From Mytilisepta virgata (Eukaryota > Mollusca > Bivalvia > Mytilida > Mytilidae), in NCBI GenBank assembly GCA_028015205.1, contig CM051520.1, forward strand, positions 32,851,528-32,915,527: a DNA stretch of 64,000 bases, given 5' to 3'. The translations under genes were made by a program, and so were the position numbers. Shown here one piece after another: positions 36,101 through 46,900 of the stretch (position 1 is its first letter; the number at the start of each line of letters is the position of its first letter). The notes beneath the pieces are model-generated. The model did not search any database and was not told the origin of the DNA. It worked only from the letters and a program-made list of their open reading frames with translations.

Positions 36101-36707
36101 TACTCGCAGAGATTTTGAAAGGTTTTAAGCGACTTTTTGAAAATGGACCTATAAGTAAAATAAATTCAGGTAAAAATGGCCCTACTTCTTTTGATCTCGG
36201 CCGAACTAATACGATGTCCCATTGAACGCAATGGAGCGGCCGGATCAAGCTCAATTCGGTTTAGATAATTTTAAATATTATTTTCATATAACAACATGTT
36301 TACAGTAGTTTATTTTAATTTGTACTCGCTGTGAAAAAAATTAGAATTGCAAATTTTTATCCTATTTTAAGAAATAATGCAATTTTGGCGCGTAATCCAG
36401 GCAGAAAATGGCGTCATTGATAACACAGATGACACACTGTGAAGCAGTACTAAATATAGGTATTGGCAGTGCAACTCCCTGGTTTAATCCAAATGGTCCA
36501 TTACAGGTACAAGGATTAAAAATGTAAACTAGATCATTATTTCAATTGCAATGTATTCCTAGAGAATTTTTGTATGCAAAAGTCCAACGACTTACCAGGT
36601 ATTGAGACTCTAATTTGTCCCGATGGTGTTAATGTGAATTTTGCCGGTCCGAGTGCATTAGAAAGGCTGAACAAAAGAAAAAGAACAGGAAACCTCAGAG
36701 ATGCCAT
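20956..36707 (-). CDS. Gene 2: secreted CBM39-GH16 endo-beta-1,3-glucanase / beta-1,3-glucan-binding protein, complete
   Basis: Thirteen coding exons: 36707-36596, 35544-35446, 32353-32231, 30531-30232, 29839-29733, 28359-28285, 27407-27347, 26094-25912, 25091-25014, 24634-24517, 23072-23001, 21764-21623, 21180-20956. They total 1695 nt and read through in one frame to TAG, giving 564 aa. Order: signal peptide (1-18), CBM39 (about 19-111), Thr/Pro then Gly/Ser linker (112-212), GH16 (about 218-564). Residues 371-377 are GEIDIVE, with the nucleophile E372, D374 and acid/base E377 of active GH16 laminarinases. Many arthropod GNBPs have lost these residues, so this protein is predicted to cleave beta-1,3-glucan as well as bind it. 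Expected roles are digestion of laminarin or fungal glucan, or immune sensing outside the cell; the sequence cannot separate these. It lies between relatives gene 1 (downstream) and gene 3 (upstream). AATAAA follows the stop by about 45 nt. Confidence 0.92.
21623..21764 (-). CDS. Gene 2 exon 12: GH16
   Basis: 142 bp, phase 2 to phase 0. Encodes FAVDGVDILTTVPPAGGFWE and NPWKSGTRMAPFDQE. The donor GTTGTA is weak, but the frame and the family's MAPFDQEFYxI continuity into exon 13 require it. Confidence 0.88.
23001..23072 (-). CDS. Gene 2 exon 11: GH16
   Basis: 72 bp, phase 2 at both ends. Encodes RLSSGTFADSFHKFSVEWDE, the conserved FHxFxxEW strand. Acceptor is TTTAAAAG, with a T/A-rich tract before it. 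Confidence 0.87.
24517..24634 (-). CDS. Gene 2 exon 10: GH16
   Basis: 118 bp, phase 1 to phase 2. Encodes NTNYHDEKGNSQGVDSIGST and LHFGPGYPFDPFEKAH. The LHFGP block forms part of the substrate cleft. Donor is GTTAGT. Confidence 0.88.
25014..25091 (-). CDS. Gene 2 exon 9: GH16 catalytic exon
   Basis: 78 bp, phase 1 at both ends. Encodes AIWMLPVWNAYGQWPASG then EIDIVESR. The ExDxxE catalytic set is intact (E372, D374, E377), which supports hydrolytic activity. Confidence 0.92.
25912..26094 (-). CDS. Gene 2 exon 8: GH16
   Basis: 183 bp, phase 1 at both ends. Encodes the CTSNLWWGCKRDG segment, NPIQSARLRSVRGFTMKYGK and VEVEAKMPKGDWIWP. These are the conserved pre-catalytic GH16 strands. Donor CCAG|GTACAA. 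Confidence 0.9.
27347..27407 (-). CDS. Gene 2 exon 7: GH16
   Basis: 61 bp, phase 0 to phase 1. Encodes TLTADHYGEKFLTSGTLDIW, a conserved GNBP/glucanase segment. Acceptor TTATAG, donor TGGG|GTAAGA. Confidence 0.88.
28285..28359 (-). CDS. Gene 2 exon 6: GH16
   Basis: 75 bp, phase 0 at both ends. Encodes NWEFEWYTNNRSNSYVRDGT then LYIKP, the conserved NWEFQxYxxNRxNSxVxDGxLxIxP block of the family. Confidence 0.9.
28410..29720. other. Gene 2 intron 5
   Basis: Contains CGTAATCCATTGGACAGACA near 28449, also found at 33539, a dispersed repeat fragment, and an AT-rich stretch near 28640-29040 (AAGGATGTTCGCTTGTCATG). No coding exon seen. Confidence 0.5.
29733..29839 (-). CDS. Gene 2 exon 5: GH16 start
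   Basis: 107 bp, phase 1 acceptor and phase 0 donor. Encodes CQSYPCLIFEDEFNNLDFSV and WEHEITAGGGG, the first strands of the GH16 domain in GNBP and glucanase proteins. Confidence 0.9.
30232..30531 (-). CDS. Gene 2 exon 4: linker
   Basis: 300 bp, phase 1 at both ends. It begins DHPTTTPKPTTTSTPRPTT, a Thr/Pro stretch likely to be O-glycosylated, and ends in a Gly/Ser-rich part (GGSSGGFSGSGN). No fold expected; it separates the binding and catalytic domains. Confidence 0.85.
31265..31530 (+). repeat. CCCCTGCCCCAAAGAGAGGG mollusc repeat
   Basis: Starts near TTATACCCCTGCCCCAAAG, followed by GTTCCGTCCGTCCGTCCCTC, a pattern like the starts of other dispersed repeats here (8435, 42016). Lies in gene 2 intron 3. 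Boundaries approximate. Confidence 0.5.
32231..32353 (-). CDS. Gene 2 exon 3: CBM39 end
   Basis: 123 bp, phase 1 at both ends. Encodes FFEWQSSTQGQEGDTIHYWL and WGEKNG; the aromatic YWLWG motif is typical of CBM39. Acceptor TTTTTAG, donor GTTT|GTATGT. Confidence 0.87.
33770..34350 (-). pseudogene. Degraded reverse transcriptase, Penelope-like
   Basis: On the minus strand, frame-broken fragments read IFVEFGG, GILMGINCAPLLADLFLYLY, the catalytic FHYIDDVLSLNN, then YEGHLKTKLYDKRDDFNFPI, VNFPFLSSNIPASPAYGVYV and, after an internal deletion and frame change, LRKFYGCHHELIDHYSVPIS. The palm motif YIDD and the spacing fit a Penelope-like RT common in molluscs. At least one in-frame stop and one frameshift are present. 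Inactive. Confidence 0.75.
34411..34597. repeat. Long palindrome (fold-back), about 187 bp
   Basis: Arms run from TTTATATACTTTATAATATA and GTGTTATTAACTGGCTGTTT to their reverse complements, with a second inner palindrome CTGTATTGGCC...GGCCAATACAG around a CTCGAGACCCGTAGGGACGAG centre. Its outer motif GTGTTATTAA is shared with the palindrome at 59925. Confidence 0.85.
34669..34798. repeat. 42-bp tandem repeat, 3 copies
   Basis: Three head-to-tail units containing GGCCAATATTTCCAATACGG, at 42-base spacing (34682, 34724, 34766). The unit length is a multiple of three, so an apparent repetitive reading frame arises; it is not a gene. Confidence 0.85.
35446..35544 (-). CDS. Gene 2 exon 2: CBM39 middle
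   Basis: 99 bp, phase 1 at both ends. Encodes ADGYGRVAVHFNVNQDLPGL and the rest of the segment. Nine bases shorter than the matching exon in genes 1 and 3. Acceptor TTTTCAG, donor AATG|GTAAAT. Confidence 0.87.
36596..36707 (-). CDS. Gene 2 exon 1: signal peptide and start of CBM39
   Basis: 112 bp. Encodes MASLRFPVLFLLFSLSNA, a signal peptide, then LGPAKFTLTPSGQIRVSIP. Phase 1 donor CCTG|GTAAGT. As in gene 1, TTTTACAG sits immediately before the ATG, implying an upstream non-coding exon. Confidence 0.88.
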
Positions 36708-36759
36708 CTGTAAAATACATAGTTTTATTTTGAAATTTTGTACCTTATTTCATAAATAT

Positions 36760-38450
36760 TTACTATTCCTAATTTACAAAATTAAAACGAAAATGTCTTG
36801 AAAATGAAAAAATAAGTCAAATTCCTAGTACACATAAAATAAATTCTATAACATTTCCAAAGTACCAATAATAAAGCATTATCTTTATGTATGTACAATT
36901 AAACACTTACAGTCGACTTCGTTGGAAAGAAAGAAAATCTAGACAGCCTACTTATAACACTATCAGAAACGTCATGACTTATCTATCACCTGGGATATTT
37001 CTGACCTTCCATATAATATTAATCATTCGTATATAGGATGATGTATACGGAAATAAGAGTACATATATACGAAAAACATGTACGCAAGGCTTCTGGAAGG
37101 AGAAGATAAACCTGTCTAGTTGTAAATTGTTAAAAAGCTAATGAAACGTAATTTTAGTACACATATGTATAAAAATGAAGTCATGTACATTAAATTTAAT
37201 GTGAACCCCACTCTTTAATATTCTGAACTTACTTCTTGACATGGTCATGGAGGTTAATAGTAGACTTGTGTTCAAAACGTTGAGAAGGTCACATTCTTTC
37301 TTTCAGTCACTCGGAAAACATGAGTTATCCTCGTTTACACCACTTGAGCTGTTTGACTGTATTACCTTTCTTCAAGGGTAGTAAAAGTCCCATGTCAATT
37401 ACAACATAAATATTTTGTATATCAAAATATAGATGGAACTCAGTCAAATAAATGGATTAGATGGAAGCCAACTGAGTTTACTGCACTGCCATTAAACGAA
37501 TATTTGCAACCATCAAATCAAAACTGATGTCTGCTAATAGTAAAATACAATACTGTGATCTCTATTCTAATGGATTTTTAAATCCGGAAGTGACGCAGAG
37601 TGTATCTCAGACGGTATCGATTCACGCAGAAGAATTGATGGTCTGAAATTTTCAACGTCATCTAATGAAAATCAACCTTACAACCAAAGTTGCATTAAAA
37701 TTCCAGATAACAAAACCAAGACAAGGTATTTTTCTTCGCCGGTTTAGACCAGTTCATACATTTTACCTGTTCTGAAATCATTATGAATTACAACTTTGCT
37801 GATCGTATCGAAAATGATTTTAGATTAAACATAATGTCTTTTATCTGGAACTTTGATTTTGGTTAACCGAAATGACCTTTTGTTTAGAACATCTAGATAC
37901 ATGTAGAGGTAGGTCAAAATCAAACAAAAATGCATTTTTAACATCTGATTGAAATGACGCAGAAAATATCCTGTTTTTTCAATGAGGTCTAGTGTGCGAG
38001 AAATTGTACGTTATTACTTCAGTAAATAGTCCATAAGATTAGTGAAAAAATCGTTCACATTGTGGTACAAGCACCAAGATTGACATGGGGACTCCTTTGC
38101 AGCTACTTATTCGGAAAATCCCGTTAGCCAAAAGAAATTCAAAATGGCGGCCATGTTTTAAGATGGTCGCCATTCTAGGTAATCAAAACTGGTTTTATTA
38201 TTATTTAACTTGTCATGCATGACGAAACTAAACGGTTTTTGATCAGAAATTATACATATTTATTACATATATATTTATAAAAATAAAAAAATATAGTTTG
38301 TTCCTCGTTTGTGGGATTTCCCCTTTGTCAGTAACTCTGCGTCTAGCGCCTATGCCTCGTGTTTCAGCTTTTAAACTAGAGGATCCGTATACATCAAACA
38401 CAATGTCTATTCTCGTGTAAGTACAACTGTATGTTTGTACTTTTGGGACT
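36760..38450. other. Upstream flank of gene 2
   Basis: Should carry the gene 2 promoter and 5' untranslated exon. AT-rich; a GGCGGCCATGTTTTAAGATGG segment near 38143 looks like a repeat fragment. No other gene. Confidence 0.45.
37233..37330 (-). other. Candidate 5' untranslated exon of gene 2
   Basis: The gene 2 ATG directly follows an acceptor, so an upstream exon is expected. A strong donor consensus (AA|GTAAGT) occurs at 37233/37232 on the minus strand. The upstream boundary is a guess, and no TATA box was found with confidence. Confidence 0.25.
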
Positions 38451-38459
38451 ACCTCTAGT

Positions 38460-40680
38460 GCTGCATATTATTCAAACGTCTTTGATATCCTTGGAGACAA
38501 TGAATTGATTAAAGCTGATCCGTCCAAAATGATGACGCTAGCTTCTGGCTCAGTATCAGGAGGAGTAAAGTGAGTCTCCAGAATTGTCGCAAGCGGCGAT
38601 TTCTGACAGCTGTGGAGATTACCATTATCACTCAGTGCAGCGGGAAAAGACTGATTCTCATGCTGAAAAAAATTCCACCAGATCACGTTCTCTAGACTGG
38701 CAGGATATGAAAAGTGTAGAGAACAGACGACATTCGTCCTTTAAGTTTTTTTCCTTTGAATCACCCGTTGTCGGTTCCGGCTTTTGCCGAAAGAAATCTG
38801 TATTGTTCTTCTTAATTGGCTGATAAAATGAACACTCATCTGTATCCAACCCTTTCAGAAACTCATTGAAGCGAGTTTTACCGTTATCATAATGAGAACC
38901 AACCATTTAAGCAGCACTACGATAGGCAATACATTTTGAGTCCAGTGTAAAAAGATCTCCTGTTTCTTCCATAAATGGATTGCCCATATCTTTCATTATA
39001 GTGTACAGCTTCTGTACTTTATCGAAGAAAGCCTTTTGTGTGTTTTCTGTCTCTTCATGATGTCTGGTATTTTCATTTGCATCCTTGGCTTCAGATAATG
39101 ATTCATACTGAGCAATCAAGTGACTGACTTCAAATCCGGCTACCATCCATCGCCGTAATGCAGATGGGTCTTCTGTCACACCAATGGCACTGCCATAACC
39201 TTTGATAACAACATTCGCTTGCTTATGAGCTTGATCAATAGCAAACGCTGAAAATTCAGGATTAGATTTGTGAACAACAAATTTTCCGCTATAGAATTCT
39301 GCAGCCAGCTGAGGATGTATATTCTAAAGTAACATCATGTCTCTGAGATAAATGAGGAGCCATCGTGCATAGTTCACATTGTTGTTGGCCAAAAAAAAAT
39401 AGTATCAACTCGCACAACGATTGACGGTATAAAGTAAAGTCTGCTTCTCGAAATGATTGGACTAGGGACAAGATTGTTAATTCCATTGTCAACACTAGAT
39501 TCCAGAATTGAAATTGTGGACTTTCAGTTTTGCGTCTTTTACAACAGTCTTCGATACTTAGCACAACTTGTGTTTGTTCATTGTCCTTTAAACAGTAAAT
39601 ACTGTAGGCTTCCTTAAGTAGCTTGTAGAGTGTGCTTACTGTAACATGGTGCATTTGATGTGACCTAATGACGCTTGAAGCAGAAAGAAAGGATTCTGCT
39701 GTGCCCGAGGAAGTAATCCCTGCCTCAAGTTAATGGCTTCTGTCCATTCACAATTTTGAAGGAGGGTTCCAATGGACTTAAGTGCCGCTATTTCAATATG
39801 CAGACCCCGAAACATAATGACAAACTTGTCTTCACCATACTTTTCGGGCCAATACCACTGTATCTGATTTGCTAGGGCGTAGATTGGCTGGTCAGCGCAA
39901 TAAGAGGAGTCTGAAATGGATTAAGGTATTCAACCGTGTCTTTGATCTTATCCATGGCACGCCGTACTGTGGCCACTGAATGGGCTTGGTCACGACGAAG
40001 AGGTAAAAGCGGTGTAATACTCATTTCAAATACTGACCTCTTTTCTTGGAGGCATGGTGGTATGACCAAGTAATGTTTTCTTCTTCATCAGATGCCTTTA
40101 TTCGGCTGACCTTCTCAAGCCATTCATGCTCGACTGTCAAATCAATTTTGAAATTACTTGTATCAAAGTCCAATGGTATATTGACTTTGATGGAGTTGGA
40201 TTCTTTTTCGTAAAGAAAGCAGATGTTGATTTTCCTTTTTGCATAAAAAACACACATGACTTTTCAATACTGGTTCTTCTAACCTTGCTTTGTCCATCGT
40301 AAGAGATGTAGAGATCTTACTATTAGCTGTCCTCTTCCTTGCCCAAACTAGCTAGGTCTTATTGAACAATAACCTACAGTACTGGTGATATTTGGCATTG
40401 TTCCGTCTCAATGTGTCTTCAATGCCATCACCTTCATCTAATCTCATGGGATCTAAAATAATTGGAAGTTAAATTGGTTGATGGCTTGAAAGAGGGGAAT
40501 ATTTGTTGCGACCATGTAGTAGCCATCATTTTCCTTGCTGCATGAACAGTGAGTTCGAGATTTTAGATCTTCACCTTTCTTATCTGTCTGACAAAGGCAA
40601 CATTTGTTCCAATCAGTTTGAGATTTGGATTTCAATGGGATCACACTTGACATCCTAATAATATATATCTGCACAATTTC
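38460..40680 (-). pseudogene. Frameshifted copy of an uncharacterised multicopy metazoan protein family
   Basis: Intronless and read right to left: NKCCLCQTDKKGEDLKSRTH, RLDEGDGIEDTLRRNNAKYH, KSHVCFLC, HSVATVRRAMDKIKDTVEYL, KFVIMFRGLHIEIAALKSIG, HHVTVSTLYKLLKEAYSIYC, GVTEDPSALRRWMVAGFEVS and EASVIILDGSALINSLSPRI. These follow one another in changing frames with stops between. I recognise the string of motifs from large uncharacterised families abundant in molluscs and cnidarians, and suspect a mobile origin, but do not know the function. The CxxC pairs at the N-terminus suggest zinc binding. It is clearly disabled. Confidence 0.7.
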
Positions 40681-40689
40681 AATAGATTG

Positions 40690-42010
40690 CTATAAATCTT
40701 TTCAACGTTTTAAGGCAGAGGGATTATCCTTTTACTACCTTAAACTAAAATCACATTCAAATATGGGATACAACTAGGTTCTGGGATAAACTAACTGCTC
40801 TACAACTAGCCCGATCGTTCATTCAGTGTCATTTTAGTCCGTGCGATCAGTAAACCATCCGGAAAACTAATGCCCCATTATCCTTGGCTCGGTTCTTCCG
40901 CGCTGGCACATCATGTCAACTCAGGTGCGGCTATCTAACATTGGTCCTGCATTTAACAAGACTACAGTTACGTGTATATGGGGCTTGTTAGGTAGCATTT
41001 GGGACACTAAACTGTACTAAAGTGAATATTTAGCTGACACTGAACCCCATGCTGAGTTTCTCAGTAGTGGTGTCACCAGTGTGCCCTTTTTGTGCTCTGA
41101 CACTCACTCTCTTTCTCCCGAAAATGATAGTGGGAGCTTCAAAAAAGTTTAAATTTTATATATTTGGCTTCTCTGTAAAAGAAAATGTACTATTTGACAC
41201 CAAAACCATTACGAAGGAAGTCAACTTTTATATTAAAAATAATGTTTTTCAATCGGGACAGGACGTCATATTAAAACTGACCGCCATTTTGAAAAAAAAA
41301 CATGTGGCTGACGGGTTTTTTTTCAAACATGTATCCTAAGGGGAGTACAATGCAAATTTTGAAACTTGCATCACAAACTGAACGATTCTTCTGAATATTG
41401 ACTTAATCTGCCGGGCTAAAATATAAATTTATAGCTTCTTGATAAAAATTGTTTAAAATCTATAAATCTGCCTTATTTCAGAACAAAGAGAACACGGAAG
41501 ATATCTTAATGTCATTGAATGAGACATAGCAAGGATCATTCACAGCAAAATCACCAAGACGTAAATAATTGCAGTTTTGTCTGGTGTCTTTCAATTATTT
41601 TATTATCGCTGACATTTATTACAATGTACCAACATCAAACTTATGCTTAACTTGTCTGTTTAAGTGCTGATCAGGTCTCTGTACTGGTTGGTAAATTCAC
41701 TTTGGTGGCAATACGATTTTGTCGTATATCTAGCAGGAATTGTTTTCCATTCCAGTGCAACGTCTTCACTCCTTTTGTACTTATGAAAATAATTGGTATA
41801 AACACCCCACAGAATCAAATTACATTTCTTAATTTGTATTTCATTGAATTGTTTTATTGGTATCCGTAATTTTGTTAGTACAACTGATGTGGGGTAAATA
41901 TAAGGAGTCTTCAAGGTCCTTACTAACTTGGAATTCGTATTTATCTGTAAGCTTTATATCTTCATCTTTTTTTACATTTCATTTTTTGTCCTAATGCGTC
42001 ATCACTTTCT
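40690..42010. other. Gene-free stretch
   Basis: An 84-codon open frame on the minus strand (41660-41914) has ordinary composition (IYPTSVVLTKLRIPIKQFNE) but no family resemblance and no splice context; it may be a relic of a mobile element. Nothing else was recognised. Confidence 0.4.
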
Positions 42011-42015
42011 TTTTT

Positions 42016-43172
42016 AGCTCACCTGGCCCGAAGGGCCATTTGAGCTTATACCATCACTTTGTATCCGTCGTCGTCCGTCGTCGGAGTCGTAAACTATTTC
42101 AAGAATCTTCTCTGAAACTATTAGGCAAAATACCTTCAAACTTTAACTGAATGTTGCTTAGGGTATCTAGTTTATCAATTATATCCGAAGTTTTGATCCA
42201 TCAACAAACATGGCTGCCATCGTTAAGAATAGAACATAGGGGTCAAATGCAGTTTTTGGTTTATATCTTAATAACCAAAGCGTTAAGAGCAAAACTGACA
42301 GGGTAAAAATGTTCAACAGGTCAAGATCTACCAGCTATGAAATTTTCAGATGAATCAAACAACCCTTTGTTGGGGTATTGCCCCTGAATTTTTAATTTTA
42401 AGGAAATTTTGCAGTTTTAGGTTGTTATCTTGAATATAATAATAGATAAAGACAAACTGCACACAACAAAAATGTTCAGCAAAATAAGATCTACAAATAA
42501 GTCAACATGACCAAAATCGTCAATTGACCCCTTATAGGAGTTTTTGCCCTTGAAAGATTATTTACATATACATTGTAAACAGAAAATAATGGTCTGACAT
42601 TATCACAGATGTTTAGGGCGTTACTTGAAATAAATTAAATGGTAGCAGTAAAAGTAAAATGGAGCGTCAAGGGTCAAGGTCATTGAAAAATTTCATAGCA
42701 ACCGATGAAAAAGGCCCTAGCAACCATATATATTTGGATTAAGGACCTTATAATTTACCTGTACAAGAAAAAAAGAAAGGTCAAGGGTCAAGGTCATTGA
42801 AAAAGTCCATAGCAACCGACGAAAATGTCCCTAGTAACCATATATTTGGTTTCAGGACCCTAGAATTTACCTGTTCAGGACAAAATGGAAGGTCAGTAGT
42901 CAATGCCATTGAAAAAGTCCATAGCAACCATATATATTTCGGTTCATGACCCTACAATTTACCTGTTCAAGTCGAAATTGAAGGTCAAGAGTTAATGCCA
43001 TTGAAAAAGTCCATAGCAACCGATGAAAATATTCTATATTTTAGCTGTACAGGTAAATATTAAGGAGAAAAAGTCACGGTATACATTAAATAGCAAAAAT
43101 AATCATTGATGCAAGATCTACTGGTACACAAAAGATAACATGTGAGCGATTCAGGCTCTTGGGAGCCTCTTG
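42016..43172 (+). repeat. AGCTCACCTGGCC-type bivalve repeat, copy 2
   Basis: Starts AGCTCACCTGGCCCGAAGGG, with CCGTCGTCGTCCGTCGTCGG soon after, and ends GTGAGCGATTCAGGCTCTTG. Longer than the copy at 9409. Internally it repeats GGTCAAGGTCATTGAAAAA, then CCATAGCAACC, about every 120 bases between 42660 and 43030. Confidence 0.75.
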
Positions 43173-43609
43173 TTTAAAACTCTTATTTCTCATATTATTG
43201 GTGGGCTTTTGGAACAACTGACAACATGTAAAGCTTCGAAAGCCTCGTGTTTATATTTTAGATTAGTATCTTTGGATTGTTATTGGCATACATTTTATGT
43301 ATATTAATATTTGATATTACATAATTAATAATTATGCAATATTATTATTATATCAAGTAATAATCTTGCGTCATCTAGACTAATCATATTATATATGTAT
43401 AAATAAATAAATAAGTAATTGATCTTTTCTTCGTGAGACCTATTCATACCTACATTTCAACCAGATACAGTAGAAATTAGGCATAGAATTTGAGTGTTTC
43501 AGATATTACAATTAGGTTCCATATGAACGGACTTCTTAGTAAATGTGTTTTCCTCTTTCTGTTAAATGTTTCTGTTAATATTTTGAATTTTTTATCTTGT
43601 CACCTGAGA

Positions 43610-43619
43610 TTTATTTATT
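43610..43619 (-). terminator. Polyadenylation signals of gene 3
   Basis: Two overlapping AATAAA hexamers on the minus strand, 14-23 nt after the gene 3 stop. The spacing is tight but usable. Confidence 0.4.
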
Positions 43620-43632
43620 CTATTTTATCAAG

Positions 43633-43943
43633 TCAATATTTATTACATTGTGTATAGTTTGGACCCTGAATTGTACCATTTCCCGGTACGTCGGCAAATC
43701 TAAGGCATGACCTTAGGACTTCTTGCTGTCCATTCTGAATGCAAGTTACATCTATTATTAGTTTGCCGATGTACGGTGTTATAAAAGATAATGAGTTTTG
43801 TAATTTTGCTCTAAATTTCACGAACATTCGAACGACTGATCGAAATCTGTTCCTTGGCATCGATGGAAAAAACACAGTGAAACCGGAAATCAAATCACAG
43901 ACATGACTATTTGTAGCCATTGGAATATATGTGAAACGAGACC
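43633..43943 (-). CDS. Gene 3 exon 8: unrecognised C-terminal domain and stop
   Basis: 311 bp, phase 1 acceptor (CATTTTCAG), ending TGA. Encodes about 103 residues starting SRFTYIPMATNSHVCDL, with an alternating hydrophobic pattern suggesting beta-strands. Four cysteines (SHVC, DVTC, LRSC, YTQC) could form two disulfides. No family was recognised. AATAAA follows within 20 nt. Confidence 0.75.
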
Positions 43944-46900
43944 CTGAAAATGAACATCGTAGGTAAAAATTTAACGGTGTTCGGAGAAAAAGCAAAATGA
44001 CCGATTATTTGAATTTGTGTTAATGCCTTACAATACAGTTTAACCATCTAAAGTCAGACTGCACAAAACATAAACTATGTTGTATGGGATCGTTCAACGC
44101 CAAAGCACTCTTCATACAGAAAATCCATAGAAAGGGTAGTTAACACTGTTTTGAGGGCTACCGGCTATATATTTATGATTCAGAGCTATTAGACAAACTC
44201 ACCTGCTCATAGTCATATACAAACAAATGCTCCTACAGATAAAATGGGCTGATGTGGCGAATATCAAAACAATTATTCTTGCATAGTAACCAAATAGAAT
44301 ACAATTACAATATATGAACAATCATTTGATTTTAACGTGGAGTCGGGCAATGACTGAATTTGGAAAAAAAAGCTGGCTCAACATTTTAAAAAGGGCAGAA
44401 TACAACATCACCCCTAAAAAGTTCATTTTGGTTATATCAAGCATAATCATGTTGAAGAAATTAACTTTTTTCACCTCCAAAACGGACATTTTCGTTCCGT
44501 AATCGAGTATAACTGCAGTGGGAATTTGTACTGCCTTCATTCGTGCTCACAAATTACTGGTTTATGAAGTTATTTTTCTTTAACGATATTCAATTATTGT
44601 CACAAATAAATCCCCTGAAATTAAATTTCAGTTGCATCTCACAAGGCATAATTTCACGAACTAAATGGAAGAAGAAGGTCATTCTTGGCAAGATAATTAA
44701 AACAAAACGCCATTTTATTGTTCTGCCATGCAAAAGTAAGATTTCGTTTACTGTGCACTGAAGATGGTATTCTGAAGTTTGCTTTTAATGCAAAGCGCTG
44801 AAGACAAGGATAACTTTTAAACGATTGTTCTAGTGCGGACGATTAAAATATTTATTATGACGATATTAAATCTGCCACCCCCACTTCTCCATTAGACCAG
44901 CTACTTAAACAGCATGATCGGGTTGTGCAGAACAGTATAAATAGGGACATCCCTACTAAAGATACCCATACTACAGATGCTATACGGGTTTGGTGAATGT
45001 GAATAATACGATTGTAGGAGAAATACCTTTATCAAATATTCAAAATCAGTTTAATATATAACAATTATATGATAAAAAAATGATATCAATACTACAGTTT
45101 ATATTTCTCGGTATGGAAGATTTTCCATATTACCCTTCTATTTTCCAATATTAAACATGGATGGTGTCATTATTTTGCCGATTCCTTTTCCTGCAATAAG
45201 ACAAATACAGAATAGTGAAGGAATCTGAAAAGATCTTTTTTTTCAAATGTAAAACCTGCTAGTTAAATTCGTTTCAGATACTGAATTTGAAGCGGAAATT
45301 GTGCATGATGACAGCTGTACCATGTGATGATATTTCCTTATAACTGTTTTAATCAGACCAGAAAAAAATCTTTTTTTTTACCAATTTACTAATAAAGTGA
45401 ACACTATATTTTCATATTCATTTATATCTTAATATCTTAATTCTTTAATATAACTCTGTCACAAAATGAAAAATGTTATACATTCAAGCATAGCAACGAT
45501 CATCTGATGATATAAGAGACTGCAAGATTACTCACATACATGCTAAAACCGGCGATTGACCAATTGTTTTAAAAGACGTGGTTATCAAGCAGAACACACA
45601 TAACCTTCCAATGTCAATCTGGTTTTTGTGGGAGTGAACATTCCAAGTGCTTCCGATTAAAAAGTATGTATTTTCTTGTTTCGCCCGTTTCCTGAGGACT
45701 TTGCTTTTTATTTTTTGATTTCTGTTACTTATCCCTGTTAATTCTCTAATTTTGCTTTCGCTTTGTGTTATGATCTTGTAGATGTGCCCTTAACGTACTG
45801 CTTTAATATAAAACAAATCAATATTAAATCGTGCAAAAAAATATCTTACGACAGTACTGCATTTTACTATATGATCTAATATGAAATACAACATTTGTAC
45901 AATGGTAAGAACGTTTGAATTTTTTGTTGTAGTAAATGGTGGTTACCCATGTTTTGTTTTCACAACCGTTTTCGACTTATTTGTGAATCCCATATTTCTA
46001 TTTGTGTTTTTCCTACACTTTATAAAGAGATGAATGAAAAAGAATGAATTACAGTTCTTATCAAAGTAACAGGAATAATAGGTACGTACCACATAAGCCA
46101 CATGTCAACGAACAGTGGGATTTCAAAGATTGTTTTGCACAAATACCTGGCATCTTGCAGTTGACAAGCGTTCCATCTGAACAGGTAATTTTATTGTGTG
46201 GCACTGTAGAAATTATGTATGGAATTACAATGTAGTTAATTTCTCAGTTATAAATATTTAATATATTCTATGGATTTCTAGAAAATCAGTACCTATATTT
46301 TAAATTTGTACTTGTTTATCAATAATTTATGGCGGGTGTCCTGCATGAAGCAGAGACGACTGCTTACTCTTTGAGCACCTGAGTCTACCCCCGGTTTTTT
46401 GGTTGGGTCCATGTTGTTCATATGTTTTTAGTTTTTAATTGTAGTGCGTGTATTGTTTTGGTCTTGTCTTCGTTGTTCTCCGGAGTTTGTCAGTTTTTCT
46501 CTCCTTCGAATATCCCTTTGGTATTTCTTGACTTTACTTATAACATTTTTATTATTACATTAAAACTTTACTTTTATTCGCTTCATATTTATTAACCAAC
46601 TTTTTCGCAGAACATGCAGAAAAGAACTCATAAATTTCTCGATCAGTCATTATTCAATTCTTAAGTAAGATTGAATGTTGGCTGTTCTGATTTGTACATT
46701 GTATATTGATAGATTTAAGGTATTTTAATATAAGGCAACTTGATTACAAACGTACACCTATCCGTCTGAATATCACATGCATAATACAAACGAAATCAGT
46801 GGTGGTCTTCCGCAACGACTATGGCTGTTTGAACCTCGTTGTCGGTCGAACACGAATTAGTGAACAAAATGCTATTTGCGAATTAAATTCTATTTAGAGA

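Noticed and set aside
46090..46176. Shorter form of ShKT exon 7 starting after TTCAG at 46177
   Set aside because: It keeps phase but loses the first cysteine; the longer form restores the spacing seen in the other two modules.
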